A DNA stretch of 64,000 bases, taken from positions 1 to 64,000 of the forward strand of contig NZ_JAHZAX010000009.1 of NCBI RefSeq assembly GCF_019423705.1, in the 5' to 3' direction. This document shows positions 8,836 through 16,433 of the stretch, piece by piece. Below the pieces are notes generated by a model, which was given only the letters and a program-made list of their open reading frames with translations, was not told the DNA's origin and made no database searches. The translations under genes were made by a program, and so were the position numbers. The DNA is from Ruminococcus sp. Its GTDB lineage: Bacteria; Bacillota; Clostridia; Oscillospirales; Ruminococcaceae. Numbering within the stretch: the first letter of the stretch is position 1; every line of letters begins with the position of its first letter.

Positions 8836-10389
8836 TTATCCCTCCACTCCTAAAACATCATTAACTGATTTCCTCGTTTTTGTTGCTGTTTTCATTATAT
8901 CTTCAACGGCCTGATCATATGTCATGTTCTTATCTTCCATTTTATGCTTTATAAGGTCGTCAAAAGATTTTATCGGATCATCTATATCAAGTTTTTTGCG
9001 TTCTTCTTGGTTTGCCATAAGCTCTCTTGCTTGAAACCTATGCTTGTTTCTTAACTCGCAAGCCTGCATTGCTTGCACTTCTATTGGCTGGGTCGTGTCG
9101 ATCATATCAGGAATCATTTTGTTATGCACCACATACCATTTACGCACGTCTCTATCCGACATCTTACCTTTCATATCAATTATATCACTATAATCTTTTT
9201 GCGTCAAGTCTATCTTGGTTTTTCCCACCCCCATATTCCCAAGTCCGTCGGCGTTCACACGCTCTCGCTGCTGAGGCAGACCCATTGATTTTGAAAACCT
9301 TGTATACTCCTGGGAAGTGCCACGATATCGGCAGCGTGCGTTGATGATATCCTCCTCACCTGCACCTGCCTCTTCAAGAAGATGTATTTTCTGTCGCTGA
9401 GCTCTCATTGCAGTTTCAAGCTTTCTTTGCCGCTGTAAAGCTTCATACTTTGTGTACTCTTTATCACCGTACTTAACAGGCTTGTTCTCCTCTGCATTCA
9501 TCTGCGCAAGCTCCTCATCTGTATAGGAACGCTCAGATATGCCGGGGATAAAGGGGTAATAATCGTGATAGCAATTCGCTCCGCACAGACCCGTCACAGT
9601 ACCAAGACCGCAGATAGTTTCAAGCTCTTTTTTGCTGTAGACTTTGCCCTGCCATTCTTGATGAGAAGGTCTTGCTCCGCTGTGCCAAGTGACTTCAAAA
9701 TAGTCTGTGCCAAGCTCTTTTGCGTTGTCCTCATTCATTTTTGCGGTTAGCTGTGAAAGCCCTGTCATTACCGAACGCCTTGCGGCTACGTCTGCCCTGT
9801 TGCTCCAGCCTGTGGCATAGTCCACAGTACGCAGACCTGAGTTCGTCATATCCGAAATGACTTTCTTTATGACCGTATTGTAATCGAACGCTCCGCTTGC
9901 TATGCCCATTATGGCGTTGTCAAGGCTCTGCTGATAGAAGTCAGCCGCCTGCGTGAATTTAAGCTTGCCGTCAGGCTGTTTTACTGCAAATCCGAGTGAC
10001 TGAGATATGTTTTTAAGCTCCCCCGAAGTCTGCTCCGATACAGCCGACAGCAGCCTTTGCAGGCCCTCATTTTCTTCAAGGGGTATCCGTGCCTTGCCTT
10101 TGGTCTTGTATATGCTATCGTCCCATTCATAGCCTTTTTGCAGGATATCATTGTACAGCTCTTTTATCTCGTCTTTGGATAGGTCAAGGTTATCGGCTAT
10201 GGCTTTCTTTATCTCACGCTTGCTCATTCCAAGCTCGTGAAGCCTGTATATCTGCCAATCCGCCGAACGTGTTATCTCACCGTTTATCTTTATCCTGCGG
10301 ACAATATCCTCCATTATCTGCATTTCAAGGTCACGCAGTGGCTTGTCAAGCACCCTTGAAACTCGCTCTATCTCGCTTGCTTTGAGCAT
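8836..10389 (-). CDS. Phage minor capsid protein (Phage_min_cap2 type) with extended C-terminus
   Basis: A 517-residue protein. Residues 1-330 look like the second minor capsid protein family of Firmicutes phages: a helical N-terminus, the core DYATGWSNRADVAARRSVMTG, the conserved TWHSGARPSHQEWQGKVY, and the Cys-containing GLGTVTGLCGANCYHDYYPFIPG. The last 130 residues or so (from about KTKIDLTQKDYSDIIDM onward) are highly charged and helical and not part of the usual family core. The protein likely sits inside or at the portal vertex. Its first base overlaps the last base of the portal stop (TAATG). Confidence 0.85.
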   Translation of the reverse strand: MLKASEIERVSRVLDKPLRDLEMQIMEDIVRRIKINGEITRSADWQIYRLHELGMSKREIKKAIADNLDLSKDEIKELYNDILQKGYEWDDSIYKTKGKARIPLEENEGLQRLLSAVSEQTSGELKNISQSLGFAVKQPDGKLKFTQAADFYQQSLDNAIMGIASGAFDYNTVIKKVISDMTNSGLRTVDYATGWSNRADVAARRSVMTGLSQLTAKMNEDNAKELGTDYFEVTWHSGARPSHQEWQGKVYSKKELETICGLGTVTGLCGANCYHDYYPFIPGISERSYTDEELAQMNAEENKPVKYGDKEYTKYEALQRQRKLETAMRAQRQKIHLLEEAGAGEEDIINARCRYRGTSQEYTRFSKSMGLPQQRERVNADGLGNMGVGKTKIDLTQKDYSDIIDMKGKMSDRDVRKWYVVHNKMIPDMIDTTQPIEVQAMQACELRNKHRFQARELMANQEERKKLDIDDPIKSFDDLIKHKMEDKNMTYDQAVEDIMKTATKTRKSVNDVLGVEG

Positions 10390-11747
10390 TATTCTATCAC
10401 CTCTGCGGTGCTGTCGGAGGTCATTTTCTTAGCCGTTTCCTCGTCCTCACCATACCATTTCATTCGGTATTCCCACAGTGGCATAATGCCCATAGAAACG
10501 TCCTGACGATCGCTTGCACGCTTTGTTTCATCATCTGCAAGGATGCTGTCCTCAAAGTTCACAGACAGCTCATAACCGCTTTGAGTAAGCCCATTATAGA
10601 ACGCCAGCGAATAGCACAGGTCTTCAAGGCAGACACGGAGGTTATTCTGTATTGCCGTGACAGTATCGAACTTTCTCTGCTTTGAGGACTTTATCTCCGT
10701 TGCCGTCTTGTCAACTGTCTGAGGGTTTGAGATATCCCCATAGGACAGCCCCACAGCAAACTCTATCTCACGCTTGTATTCTTCAAGTCCTGCGATAAAA
10801 TCAGCCTGTCTTAACTGCGGTGAGAACTCGTGATAAAAGTCACCGCTCGTGCCAGCTGACACGTTTACCCCTCTGAAAAGCCGTTCATTGAGCTTTGGCA
10901 TTTCTGCACGCTTCTTACCTGTGAACGGGTCTGTCACAGGTCTTAACACAGCCTCGTCAACGTCTATGGCACGCTCCCCGGATTCAAACTCCCAATCGAG
11001 CCTGCCGAATTGGATATCAGCTTTTCTTATGACTTTTTCTGCCCCTGAGAACACTGATACGCCTGAATGTGAACCGTCAACTGTATTGTCGATAGGGTTG
11101 ACATAATAGCCGAAAGAGGGTCGCAGCATAAGGGGATAGGATATCTGAGGAATAAGCTCTGCCCACTCAGATACAGTGGCAAGAGGTATCTCTGCCCCCA
11201 AAGACAAGCCGTCATTGGAACGAAAAGCCCTGTTTGTGATAGTCAGCCCTTTTTCATAGTCCAGAGCGTGATATTCAAGCCTTATGCGGTAATCATTATC
11301 GCCCATGCGTTTTATCTCAGGGAAAATGACCTTTATAAGCCTGCCGTTCACGTCATACTCCACAGGAATGAACTGCGACTGCGGAACATACTGCACCTTA
11401 TCAGCACCCAGCGGCTTTATTATCATTGCTCCTGTTGCAAGACCTCTTTGCAGATTTTTGTTGAGGTTTTCAAGGGCGTTTTTCATTATGGCATCAAGCT
11501 TATCGTTGGAAACTTTCAGGGTCATTTCATTGATAGCCGTGTTTGCAAACTCCCTCACAACAGCGTGTTCAAGTCGCAGAGAGTGAACTCCCTTGGGTGC
11601 TGAATTACCTGCATACATTCTGTCCCACTTGTCAATAGCTCTTATCATACTGTCCGTCACGGCGATATCAATACCGTAAACGCCCTTTATATCTGACTTT
11701 GAAAGCATTCTGCTTATCCACTCCCTTATTTTTGAAATAATGCCCAT
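10389..11747 (-). CDS. Phage portal protein (SPP1 gp6-like)
   Basis: A 452-residue protein forming the dodecameric DNA channel at one capsid vertex. Sequence signs are the N-terminal REWISRMLSKSDI followed by WDRMYAGNSAPKG, the stem/wing region with QRGLATGAMIIKPLG, and the C-terminal GLSYGDISNPQTVDKTATEIKSSKQRKFDTV in two blocks, all typical of SPP1-type portals. It lies between terminase and the minor capsid gene in the usual order, and its start follows the terminase stop by three bases. Confidence 0.92.
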   Translation of the reverse strand: MGIISKIREWISRMLSKSDIKGVYGIDIAVTDSMIRAIDKWDRMYAGNSAPKGVHSLRLEHAVVREFANTAINEMTLKVSNDKLDAIMKNALENLNKNLQRGLATGAMIIKPLGADKVQYVPQSQFIPVEYDVNGRLIKVIFPEIKRMGDNDYRIRLEYHALDYEKGLTITNRAFRSNDGLSLGAEIPLATVSEWAELIPQISYPLMLRPSFGYYVNPIDNTVDGSHSGVSVFSGAEKVIRKADIQFGRLDWEFESGERAIDVDEAVLRPVTDPFTGKKRAEMPKLNERLFRGVNVSAGTSGDFYHEFSPQLRQADFIAGLEEYKREIEFAVGLSYGDISNPQTVDKTATEIKSSKQRKFDTVTAIQNNLRVCLEDLCYSLAFYNGLTQSGYELSVNFEDSILADDETKRASDRQDVSMGIMPLWEYRMKWYGEDEETAKKMTSDSTAEVIE

Positions 11748-11750
11748 AGC

Positions 11751-13388
11751 TTACTGACCCCGCCTTTTCCATACTCTTTCCATTGCATACCGAACGGCGT
11801 CGATAACGTGGTCATTGCCGTCGGGATATCCGCTTATAACGTTGCCCTCTTTATCTCTGTCATACTCGCAGTTGATGAACTCCTCGCAAGCCACAGGACA
11901 ACGCTTATTATCTATTACGATACTTCGCAGAGATTGCAGCCACTTATATGAATACTCCCTGCTGTTAGGACCTTTCTCTGCGCCTCTCGCAAGCAAGCCG
12001 TATGCTCTGTAATCTTCAACGGACTTATTTTCTGCACTGTCACAGGTGATAAGGTCATTTGCCGTGATACCAAGCTCCAGCAAATGCTTTGCGGTATCAA
12101 CATTCTTTGTTTTGTTGCAGGTGTACTCCTGCCATATGAACAGTGTGTGCTGAGCAGGGGCATAATGCACTCTGACAAAAGCGTAAAGGTCGGGATACCA
12201 GCCCCAGTCAACGCCGTTATAGATGTTATCGAACTGCGCTATCTCGTCGTCGGTTATCTCTCTTATTAGGACGTTATCGAAAACATTGCCACCAGTGCCG
12301 TTTGCAACGCCCATATACTCGTTCTCATAGGCAGTGGGATTGGTTTCTTTGAGAAATTCGGCGTCATCAAGAAAAGGCTTGCCAAGCCACTTTTTCGGCA
12401 CAGTAAGATAAGTGCTTTCGGTAACGAGTCTGTCCGTTCTCGGCACTTTGATGTACTTGTTCGCCCAGTTCTGAGCCGACTTTGGAGGGTTAAAAGACTT
12501 GAACTTATATGCTCTCTCGCCGCCTCTTATAACAGACTGTTCTATCGTTCGCACAGCTTCTTCACCGCCGAACTGGTCAAGCTCCTCAAACCACACGATG
12601 CCGATATAGCCAAAAGGCGGCTTGATAGACTTTATCTTGTGCGGGTCATCAGCACCACGAAAGTATATTTTCTGCCCTGTTGAAATGCGTGTGATCTCAA
12701 GGGGCGACTTTGTGCAGGCAAACTCATCATCAAGACCAAGTGCAGATATTGCCCAGAGTATCTGAGAATAAACGCTGTCTTTAAGAGTATTCGCCACAGC
12801 ACGCAGAACGCAGACGTGCATATTCTCGTTCTTCATCAGCAGGTCGATAACGTTCAGACCGCAGAATGAAGATTTAGTCGAGCCACGTCCACCGGGGAAA
12901 ACATACTCGGAATGTTCCTGCTCTGCAATATCGAACAGGACGGGCGAGAACGTAGGAGCGACAAGGCTCGCAGGGATACCGCTGTACACCTTATCAGGCA
13001 TAGAAACAGGCTCAAGCTTTTGTTTTTCAAGCCTGAGCCTTGCGTTATCGTATTTTATCTTATGTTTGAGCATATCGTCATCACGGATAATGTCACGCAG
13101 CTCTTTCACCGCCGCAACGTCCCCTTGCTTAGCCCTTGCCATAAGAGCCGCATTCACAAGAAGCATATTATTTATGAAGTCTGGGTCAAGGCTGTTAAGG
13201 TCAATGCCCTGCTCAACGAGGAACTCATAGTCCGCTCTGGTATTGGCAGGCTGTTCAAGCAGGAAGTCCATTACCTGCTTCATAGTCTTTTTACGCCTGC
13301 GGACTTCGCCTGATTTTTTACCGCCTTTTGCACCGTTTTTTCGAGCTTCACTCGAGCTTGGAACTATTAAATTCTGTTCATTCGGCAT
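11751..13388 (-). CDS. Phage terminase, small-subunit-like domain fused to large subunit
   Basis: A 545-residue DNA packaging motor. Residues about 15-125 are basic and helical (KNGAKGGKKSGEVRRRKK, then MLLVNAALMARAKQGDVAAV), as in small-subunit DNA-binding proteins. From about 140 the PBSX-type large subunit begins: Walker A GGRGSTKS at 167-174, Walker B IVWFEELD at about 264-271, and nuclease residues in NGVDWGWYPD, TCDSAENKSVEDY and GNDHVIDAVRYAMER. No separate TerS gene is present between the late regulator and this gene, so the fusion probably does both jobs. A terminator hairpin in the leader precedes it. Confidence 0.92.
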   Translation of the reverse strand: MPNEQNLIVPSSSEARKNGAKGGKKSGEVRRRKKTMKQVMDFLLEQPANTRADYEFLVEQGIDLNSLDPDFINNMLLVNAALMARAKQGDVAAVKELRDIIRDDDMLKHKIKYDNARLRLEKQKLEPVSMPDKVYSGIPASLVAPTFSPVLFDIAEQEHSEYVFPGGRGSTKSSFCGLNVIDLLMKNENMHVCVLRAVANTLKDSVYSQILWAISALGLDDEFACTKSPLEITRISTGQKIYFRGADDPHKIKSIKPPFGYIGIVWFEELDQFGGEEAVRTIEQSVIRGGERAYKFKSFNPPKSAQNWANKYIKVPRTDRLVTESTYLTVPKKWLGKPFLDDAEFLKETNPTAYENEYMGVANGTGGNVFDNVLIREITDDEIAQFDNIYNGVDWGWYPDLYAFVRVHYAPAQHTLFIWQEYTCNKTKNVDTAKHLLELGITANDLITCDSAENKSVEDYRAYGLLARGAEKGPNSREYSYKWLQSLRSIVIDNKRCPVACEEFINCEYDRDKEGNVISGYPDGNDHVIDAVRYAMERVWKRRGQ

Positions 13389-13421
13389 TCACCTCACCTC
13401 TCTTTTGACATCTCCCTCAAC

Positions 13422-13450
13422 GCAAAAGGCACCCCGTTTGGAGTGCCTCT
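13422..13450 (-). terminator. Intrinsic terminator/attenuator upstream of terminase
   Basis: On the minus strand, AGAGGCACTCC, an AAAC loop and GGGGTGCCTTTT form a stable hairpin with a short T-run, 34 bases before the terminase start. Since the only promoter-like site lies farther upstream (13718-13726), late transcripts must read through it. Confidence 0.75.
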
Positions 13451-13478
13451 TGTGAAAATATTATAAGGAGTTTTGTAA

Positions 13479-13592
13479 ATGTTGGAGCAGATGTTGAGCT
13501 GGCTCGCTCTCGACCTGCATACACCGCCCGAAGCTCGAAAGCTTGGCGGCGGTTCAAATATTATGTGCTGGCTTTGTCGGGAAACCAACTGA
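13479..13592 (+). CDS. Possible 37-residue peptide opposite the late leader
   Basis: An ATG at 13479 has AAGGAG eight bases upstream and opens a 37-codon frame (MLEQMLSWLALDLHTPPEAR... ending LCRETN) to a TGA at 13590-13592. It reads against the phage late genes. The good Shine-Dalgarno is the only support; composition and lack of a recognised family leave it doubtful. Confidence 0.25.
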   Translation: MLEQMLSWLALDLHTPPEARKLGGGSNIMCWLCRETN

Positions 13593-13672
13593 CCGTATGG
13601 GCAGACCGCAAGCTCATGCGCTCACGTTCTGCATAGCCCCTTACGGGGCTTAGAAAATTGGAGGTGACTTCA

Positions 13673-13690
13673 ATGAAAGTACAAGTCTGA
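13673..13690 (+). other. Five-codon mini-ORF with ideal ribosome binding site
   Basis: GGAGGTGA stands five bases before an ATG that opens only ATG AAA GTA CAA GTC TGA. Such a strong site before a five-codon frame could be a leader peptide, or chance within a structured RNA of the opposite strand. No downstream plus-strand gene follows closely. Confidence 0.25.
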
Positions 13691-13717
13691 GGTACATCTA
13701 CACTTTCCTCAGTTTAA

Positions 13718-13726
13718 ATTATAACA
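13718..13726 (-). promoter_or_regulatory. Extended -10 promoter candidate for phage late transcript
   Basis: The minus strand reads TGTTATAAT, a TG-N extended -10 element. No good -35 lies 16-18 bases upstream, which fits a promoter needing an activator. It follows the late-regulator-like gene and faces the structural genes. Confidence 0.45.
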
Positions 13727-13753
13727 TAGGTAAAACGAACAGAGCGAACAAGT

Positions 13754-14140
13754 TTAAGCATTTTGCAAAAATCTTTTGACCGCCATTCTACAGCCGTCCG
13801 CTGTACCTCCGACCTTGTGTCCTATCTGTATCCAAGTCAATCCCTTTACAAACCTGAGTACAAATATCTTCCTCATTTGTCTATCCTCTATCCCCTTGAT
13901 AAACTCCTCCACAGCCCTCTGCTCACGCTCTAGCCGTGCCTGTTCGCACAGTAGTGAAAGTGTATCACCGCTTGGCAGAAAGCCATCTATGCGTGTGCTG
14001 TGTGGTGTGTAGGACGGCGGAGTGCATACGCTGATACTGTCGGCAACGTACTTGCCTGAAAGCTCTGCCTTGATGTCCTCAATGGCTGAGGCGTTCCTGC
14101 GGTAGGCTTTCAGGCGTGGCATGGTCATTGGGTCAGCCAT
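13754..14140 (-). CDS. Sigma-region-4-like late transcription regulator (ArpU/DUF1492 type)
   Basis: A 128-residue protein starting at ATG 14140 (MADPMTMPRLKAYRRN...), which overlaps the end of the upstream gene. The C-terminus has a sigma-4-like helix-turn-helix: EDRQMRKIFVLRFVKGLTWIQIGHK, then a DNA-reading helix GCRMAVKRFLQ. Proteins of this kind stand at the end of early regions in Firmicutes phages just before the packaging genes and are thought to control late transcription. Position immediately before the leader and terminase supports the same role here. Confidence 0.75.
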   Translation of the reverse strand: MADPMTMPRLKAYRRNASAIEDIKAELSGKYVADSISVCTPPSYTPHSTRIDGFLPSGDTLSLLCEQARLEREQRAVEEFIKGIEDRQMRKIFVLRFVKGLTWIQIGHKVGGTADGCRMAVKRFLQNA

Positions 14141-14402
14141 TAGCAACACCGTCCATTCTTGCACCACAGTTAGGGCAGTAATTTATCTCACCGTATGGAT
14201 ACTGAGCTATAAAGTGAATGATTTCACAATTACTGCATCTAAGCTGATTAGGTGTGTTTGTATTCTCCCATGTTCCACGCTTCACAGGCTGCACGTCTGC
14301 GGTAGGCACTGCTGCCATTACATCTAACAGTTCAGACAGTGTAATGCCTAGTTTAACGCTTATAATTTCTGCTGCATTAACAGCTTCGATGTATCTTGCC
14401 AT
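14133..14402 (-). CDS. Phage zinc-ribbon protein
   Basis: An 89-residue protein with an N-terminal helix (MARYIEAVNAAEIISVKLGI) and a C-terminal zinc ribbon made by CSNC ... CPNCG. Small proteins of this layout are common in Clostridia prophage early regions; their function is unknown. Its last bases overlap the late-regulator start, suggesting coupling. Confidence 0.7.
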   Translation of the reverse strand: MARYIEAVNAAEIISVKLGITLSELLDVMAAVPTADVQPVKRGTWENTNTPNQLRCSNCEIIHFIAQYPYGEINYCPNCGARMDGVANG

Positions 14403-14404
14403 TG

Positions 14405-14623
14405 TTATACCTCCTCAAACTCAGGACACTCCGTCACAGTATACGAGTGTATCATACCGCCCTTTTGAGCTTCATACAGTCTGTGCTGACACGTCCTCCA
14501 ACCCTCAACAGGTCTGTGGTATATGGACCATGCACAGCCTGTGAGGTATTCTCCTGTTATCTTATCCTTTGTCGGTACTGCGTGGCGACAGTACCAGCAG
14601 AGGGTGTGGTCAGTGTGTTTCAC
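14405..14623 (-). CDS. Small Cys-rich phage protein
   Basis: About 72 residues from a GTG at 14623 that lies inside the end of the RusA gene, with GGAGG 12 bases upstream. Two Cys pairs (CWYC and the Cys of TGCAWSIYHRP plus TCQHRLY) could bind zinc. The longer frame to 14686 would overlap RusA more and lacks a good ribosome site. I do not recognise a family; it stops two bases before the zinc-ribbon gene. Confidence 0.5.
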   Translation of the reverse strand: MKHTDHTLCWYCRHAVPTKDKITGEYLTGCAWSIYHRPVEGWRTCQHRLYEAQKGGMIHSYTVTECPEFEEV

Positions 14624-14972
14624 TCTCAATAATGACCTCCACCCCCTCGCCCCCGTCATAAACGAACTCGTCCCTAAACCCCGCAATGAAGTTGTTATTA
14701 TCGTTCTTCAACCGTCCCGACTTCTGCAAAGCGTCAAGAATAAACTTCTTTGCAAATGCCACATTGTCCTTATCACGCCGACTGTTTGGTTCATGCCAGA
14801 TAAATGTTATGTGTACAGGCGATGTTATCAAGAAATGCTGTGCATTTAAAATGATCATGATGTCACGTTCAACAGATTTCTTAAAATTCGCTCCCCCGTA
14901 TCGGTTGCCCCTGCACTTGTCTATGTACTCATTAAGTGACGGCAGCCTGAACGGTATCTTAATGCTTATCAT
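14610..14972 (-). CDS. rusA: RusA-type Holliday junction resolvase
   Basis: A 120-residue protein with the RusA pattern: an N-terminal PFRLPSLNEYIDKCRG, a central RRDKDNVAFAKKFILDAL carrying the metal-binding aspartates, then NDNNNFIAGF. RusA cuts four-way DNA junctions made during phage recombination and replication. It lies with SSB, RecT and a YqaJ exonuclease in one early operon, and overlaps the upstream replication protein gene by 14 bases. Confidence 0.88.
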   Translation of the reverse strand: MISIKIPFRLPSLNEYIDKCRGNRYGGANFKKSVERDIMIILNAQHFLITSPVHITFIWHEPNSRRDKDNVAFAKKFILDALQKSGRLKNDNNNFIAGFRDEFVYDGGEGVEVIIESETH

Positions 14973-15780
14973 TTTTCAGCACCTCGCTCAGATCATAGTG
15001 CATAGCAAATTCTTCATAATCGTCAAGATCATATGAGTTCTCTTGGTCCGCTGAAACACCATTCAGCTTTCCGTCCTTCTCTGCCCACTCTTGGATAGTC
15101 TTGAATGGATCTCTGCAAAGCTTTCCGCTTCTCTGCTGCCAATCAATGATCTTATCTATATATTTGTCAACAGACGCAGACGAAGACATTTCGCAAAGCT
15201 CTGAATACTGTTCCTGTGATAAGCCAAGGGGCTTTTTTGATACCTGTGCAGTCGACATATATTCAGTTAAGTTATGTTTAGTTAAGTTCTGTTCTGTTGT
15301 GTCATTTTTGCTTACACTTTTATGGTTTTTGTTTGCATTTTTGCCGTTTTTGCTTACAGTTTCTGAATTTTGGGCACAGTTTATCAAAAGGTAAGCGTTT
15401 TCGATTTTTGCATTGGTACGTCTTTTCATATAATCCGCCCAGCTTTGCTGTATCCATTCAGAGGTCAGGATACCGTACCTCTGATACAGATCAGCATCGA
15501 AAACATTTTCCTTTATCAATCGGTTCACTATTTCAAAGACAAACCCTTTACCTGCCCCTATCTTCTTGGCAAACAAAGAACCCACCTTATCATCCCAACG
15601 GCAGTAATATCCCTCGTTACCGCCGAATATCTTTTGCCACAGCTTTATCACCACAGCAAAGCCCTTGAGTCCATAATCAGCCTCAATAAGTTCAAGACTG
15701 TCACAGACCTCATCAGAAAAATACTTGTGATATGAATCACTCGTAGGAAGCAAAAATGCAGGCATACATTTTGCTTTCAT
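14959..15780 (-). CDS. DUF4373-type phage replication protein
   Basis: A 273-residue protein whose N-terminus (HKYFSDEVCDSLELIEADYG, then GFAVVIKLWQKIFGGNEGYY) matches the Lin1244/Lin1753-like DUF4373 domain found at the start of phage replication initiators. The middle (about 130-180) is a low-complexity Asn/Lys/Ser linker; the C-terminus (DKIIDWQQRSGKLCRDPFKTIQEW) resembles the end of DnaD-like initiators. It follows SSB and probably starts phage replication with host helicase; no phage helicase or loader is evident next to it. Confidence 0.75.
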   Translation of the reverse strand: MKAKCMPAFLLPTSDSYHKYFSDEVCDSLELIEADYGLKGFAVVIKLWQKIFGGNEGYYCRWDDKVGSLFAKKIGAGKGFVFEIVNRLIKENVFDADLYQRYGILTSEWIQQSWADYMKRRTNAKIENAYLLINCAQNSETVSKNGKNANKNHKSVSKNDTTEQNLTKHNLTEYMSTAQVSKKPLGLSQEQYSELCEMSSSASVDKYIDKIIDWQQRSGKLCRDPFKTIQEWAEKDGKLNGVSADQENSYDLDDYEEFAMHYDLSEVLKNDKH

Positions 15781-15799
15781 ATATCTCTCCCTTTAGTTT

Positions 15800-16270
15800 C
15801 TAAAACGGTATACCGTCATCGCTTAGTACATCTTCAAAATCGGAAAGGTCACCGATAGATAATGCGTCTGCCGCAGGAGCGGTGTTTCTGTTGTTCTGCT
15901 GATGACTACCTTTTGAATGGTTATCTGGATAGCTGTCTGTACCCTGTTGTTTGGGTTCACCTGTGAATGATACATTGTCAACATTAACATCTGTCGTATA
16001 ATGCTTCACGCCGTTCTTATCTTCATAAGAGCCTGTCCTCAGCTGTCCCTCAAGAGCTATCATTCTGCCCTTTGAGAAGTACTTGCCGATAAATTCAGCG
16101 GTCTGTCGCCAGACAACGCAGGTGATAAAATCGGTCTGTCTTTCCTCGCCCTGCTTAGCGTATCCTCTGTCAACAGCTATGCTGAAACGCAGTACGCTCA
16201 CGCCGCTTTGGGTCTGCTCAATTTCAAGATCATGGGTTATCCTACCCATTAAAACAACTCTGTTGAGCAT
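15800..16270 (-). CDS. ssb: Single-stranded DNA-binding protein
   Basis: A 156-residue OB-fold protein: MLNRVVLMGRITHDLEI at the start, then RFSIAVDRGY and DFITCVVWRQTAEFI, a disordered Gln/Asn-rich linker, and the acidic tip ending DDGIPF that recruits partner proteins. It protects single-stranded phage DNA and works with the RecT annealing protein encoded just upstream. The start has GGAGG seven bases away and overlaps the small upstream gene. Confidence 0.95.
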   Translation of the reverse strand: MLNRVVLMGRITHDLEIEQTQSGVSVLRFSIAVDRGYAKQGEERQTDFITCVVWRQTAEFIGKYFSKGRMIALEGQLRTGSYEDKNGVKHYTTDVNVDNVSFTGEPKQQGTDSYPDNHSKGSHQQNNRNTAPAADALSIGDLSDFEDVLSDDGIPF

Positions 16271-16433
16271 CGTTTGCCTCCTCTGTTATCTTTTTCAGCC
16301 TTTGCACCTGAGCACACAGGCGGCGTTTGAAATTGTCGCTTGGCTCGCCGCCGTTTGCTCTAAGCTCAAGAGCGGTATCCCGCATAAGCTTGATAACGCC
16401 CTTGATGTTGTCAGCCTCAGTTCTCAGATCCAT
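16242..16433 (-). CDS. Small phage protein between recT and ssb
   Basis: A 63-residue, mostly helical, charged protein (MDLRTEADNIKGVIKLMRD..., then RRLCAQVQRLKKITEEAN). It overlaps the end of recT (17 bases) and the start of ssb (29 bases), as expected for a tightly packed early operon. No family recognised. Confidence 0.65.
   Translation of the reverse strand: MDLRTEADNIKGVIKLMRDTALELRANGGEPSDNFKRRLCAQVQRLKKITEEANDAQQSCFNG

Larger units (their letters stand above)
13389..13753. other. Non-coding late leader region with possible structured RNA
   Basis: These 365 bases separate the late-regulator-like gene from terminase. On the minus strand they hold an extended -10 element, then about 260 bases without a convincing gene but with a strong stem (AGCCCC TTAC GGGGCT at 13635-13650) and other GC-rich pairs, then the terminator at 13422-13450. 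On the plus strand there are two tiny ORFs with good Shine-Dalgarno sites. It looks like a regulated leader (attenuator or antiterminator target); I recognise no named RNA family. Confidence 0.5.

Noticed and set aside
13394..13588. 64-codon minus-strand ORF in the late leader
   Set aside because: No Shine-Dalgarno and it runs through the terminator hairpin; better read as leader RNA.
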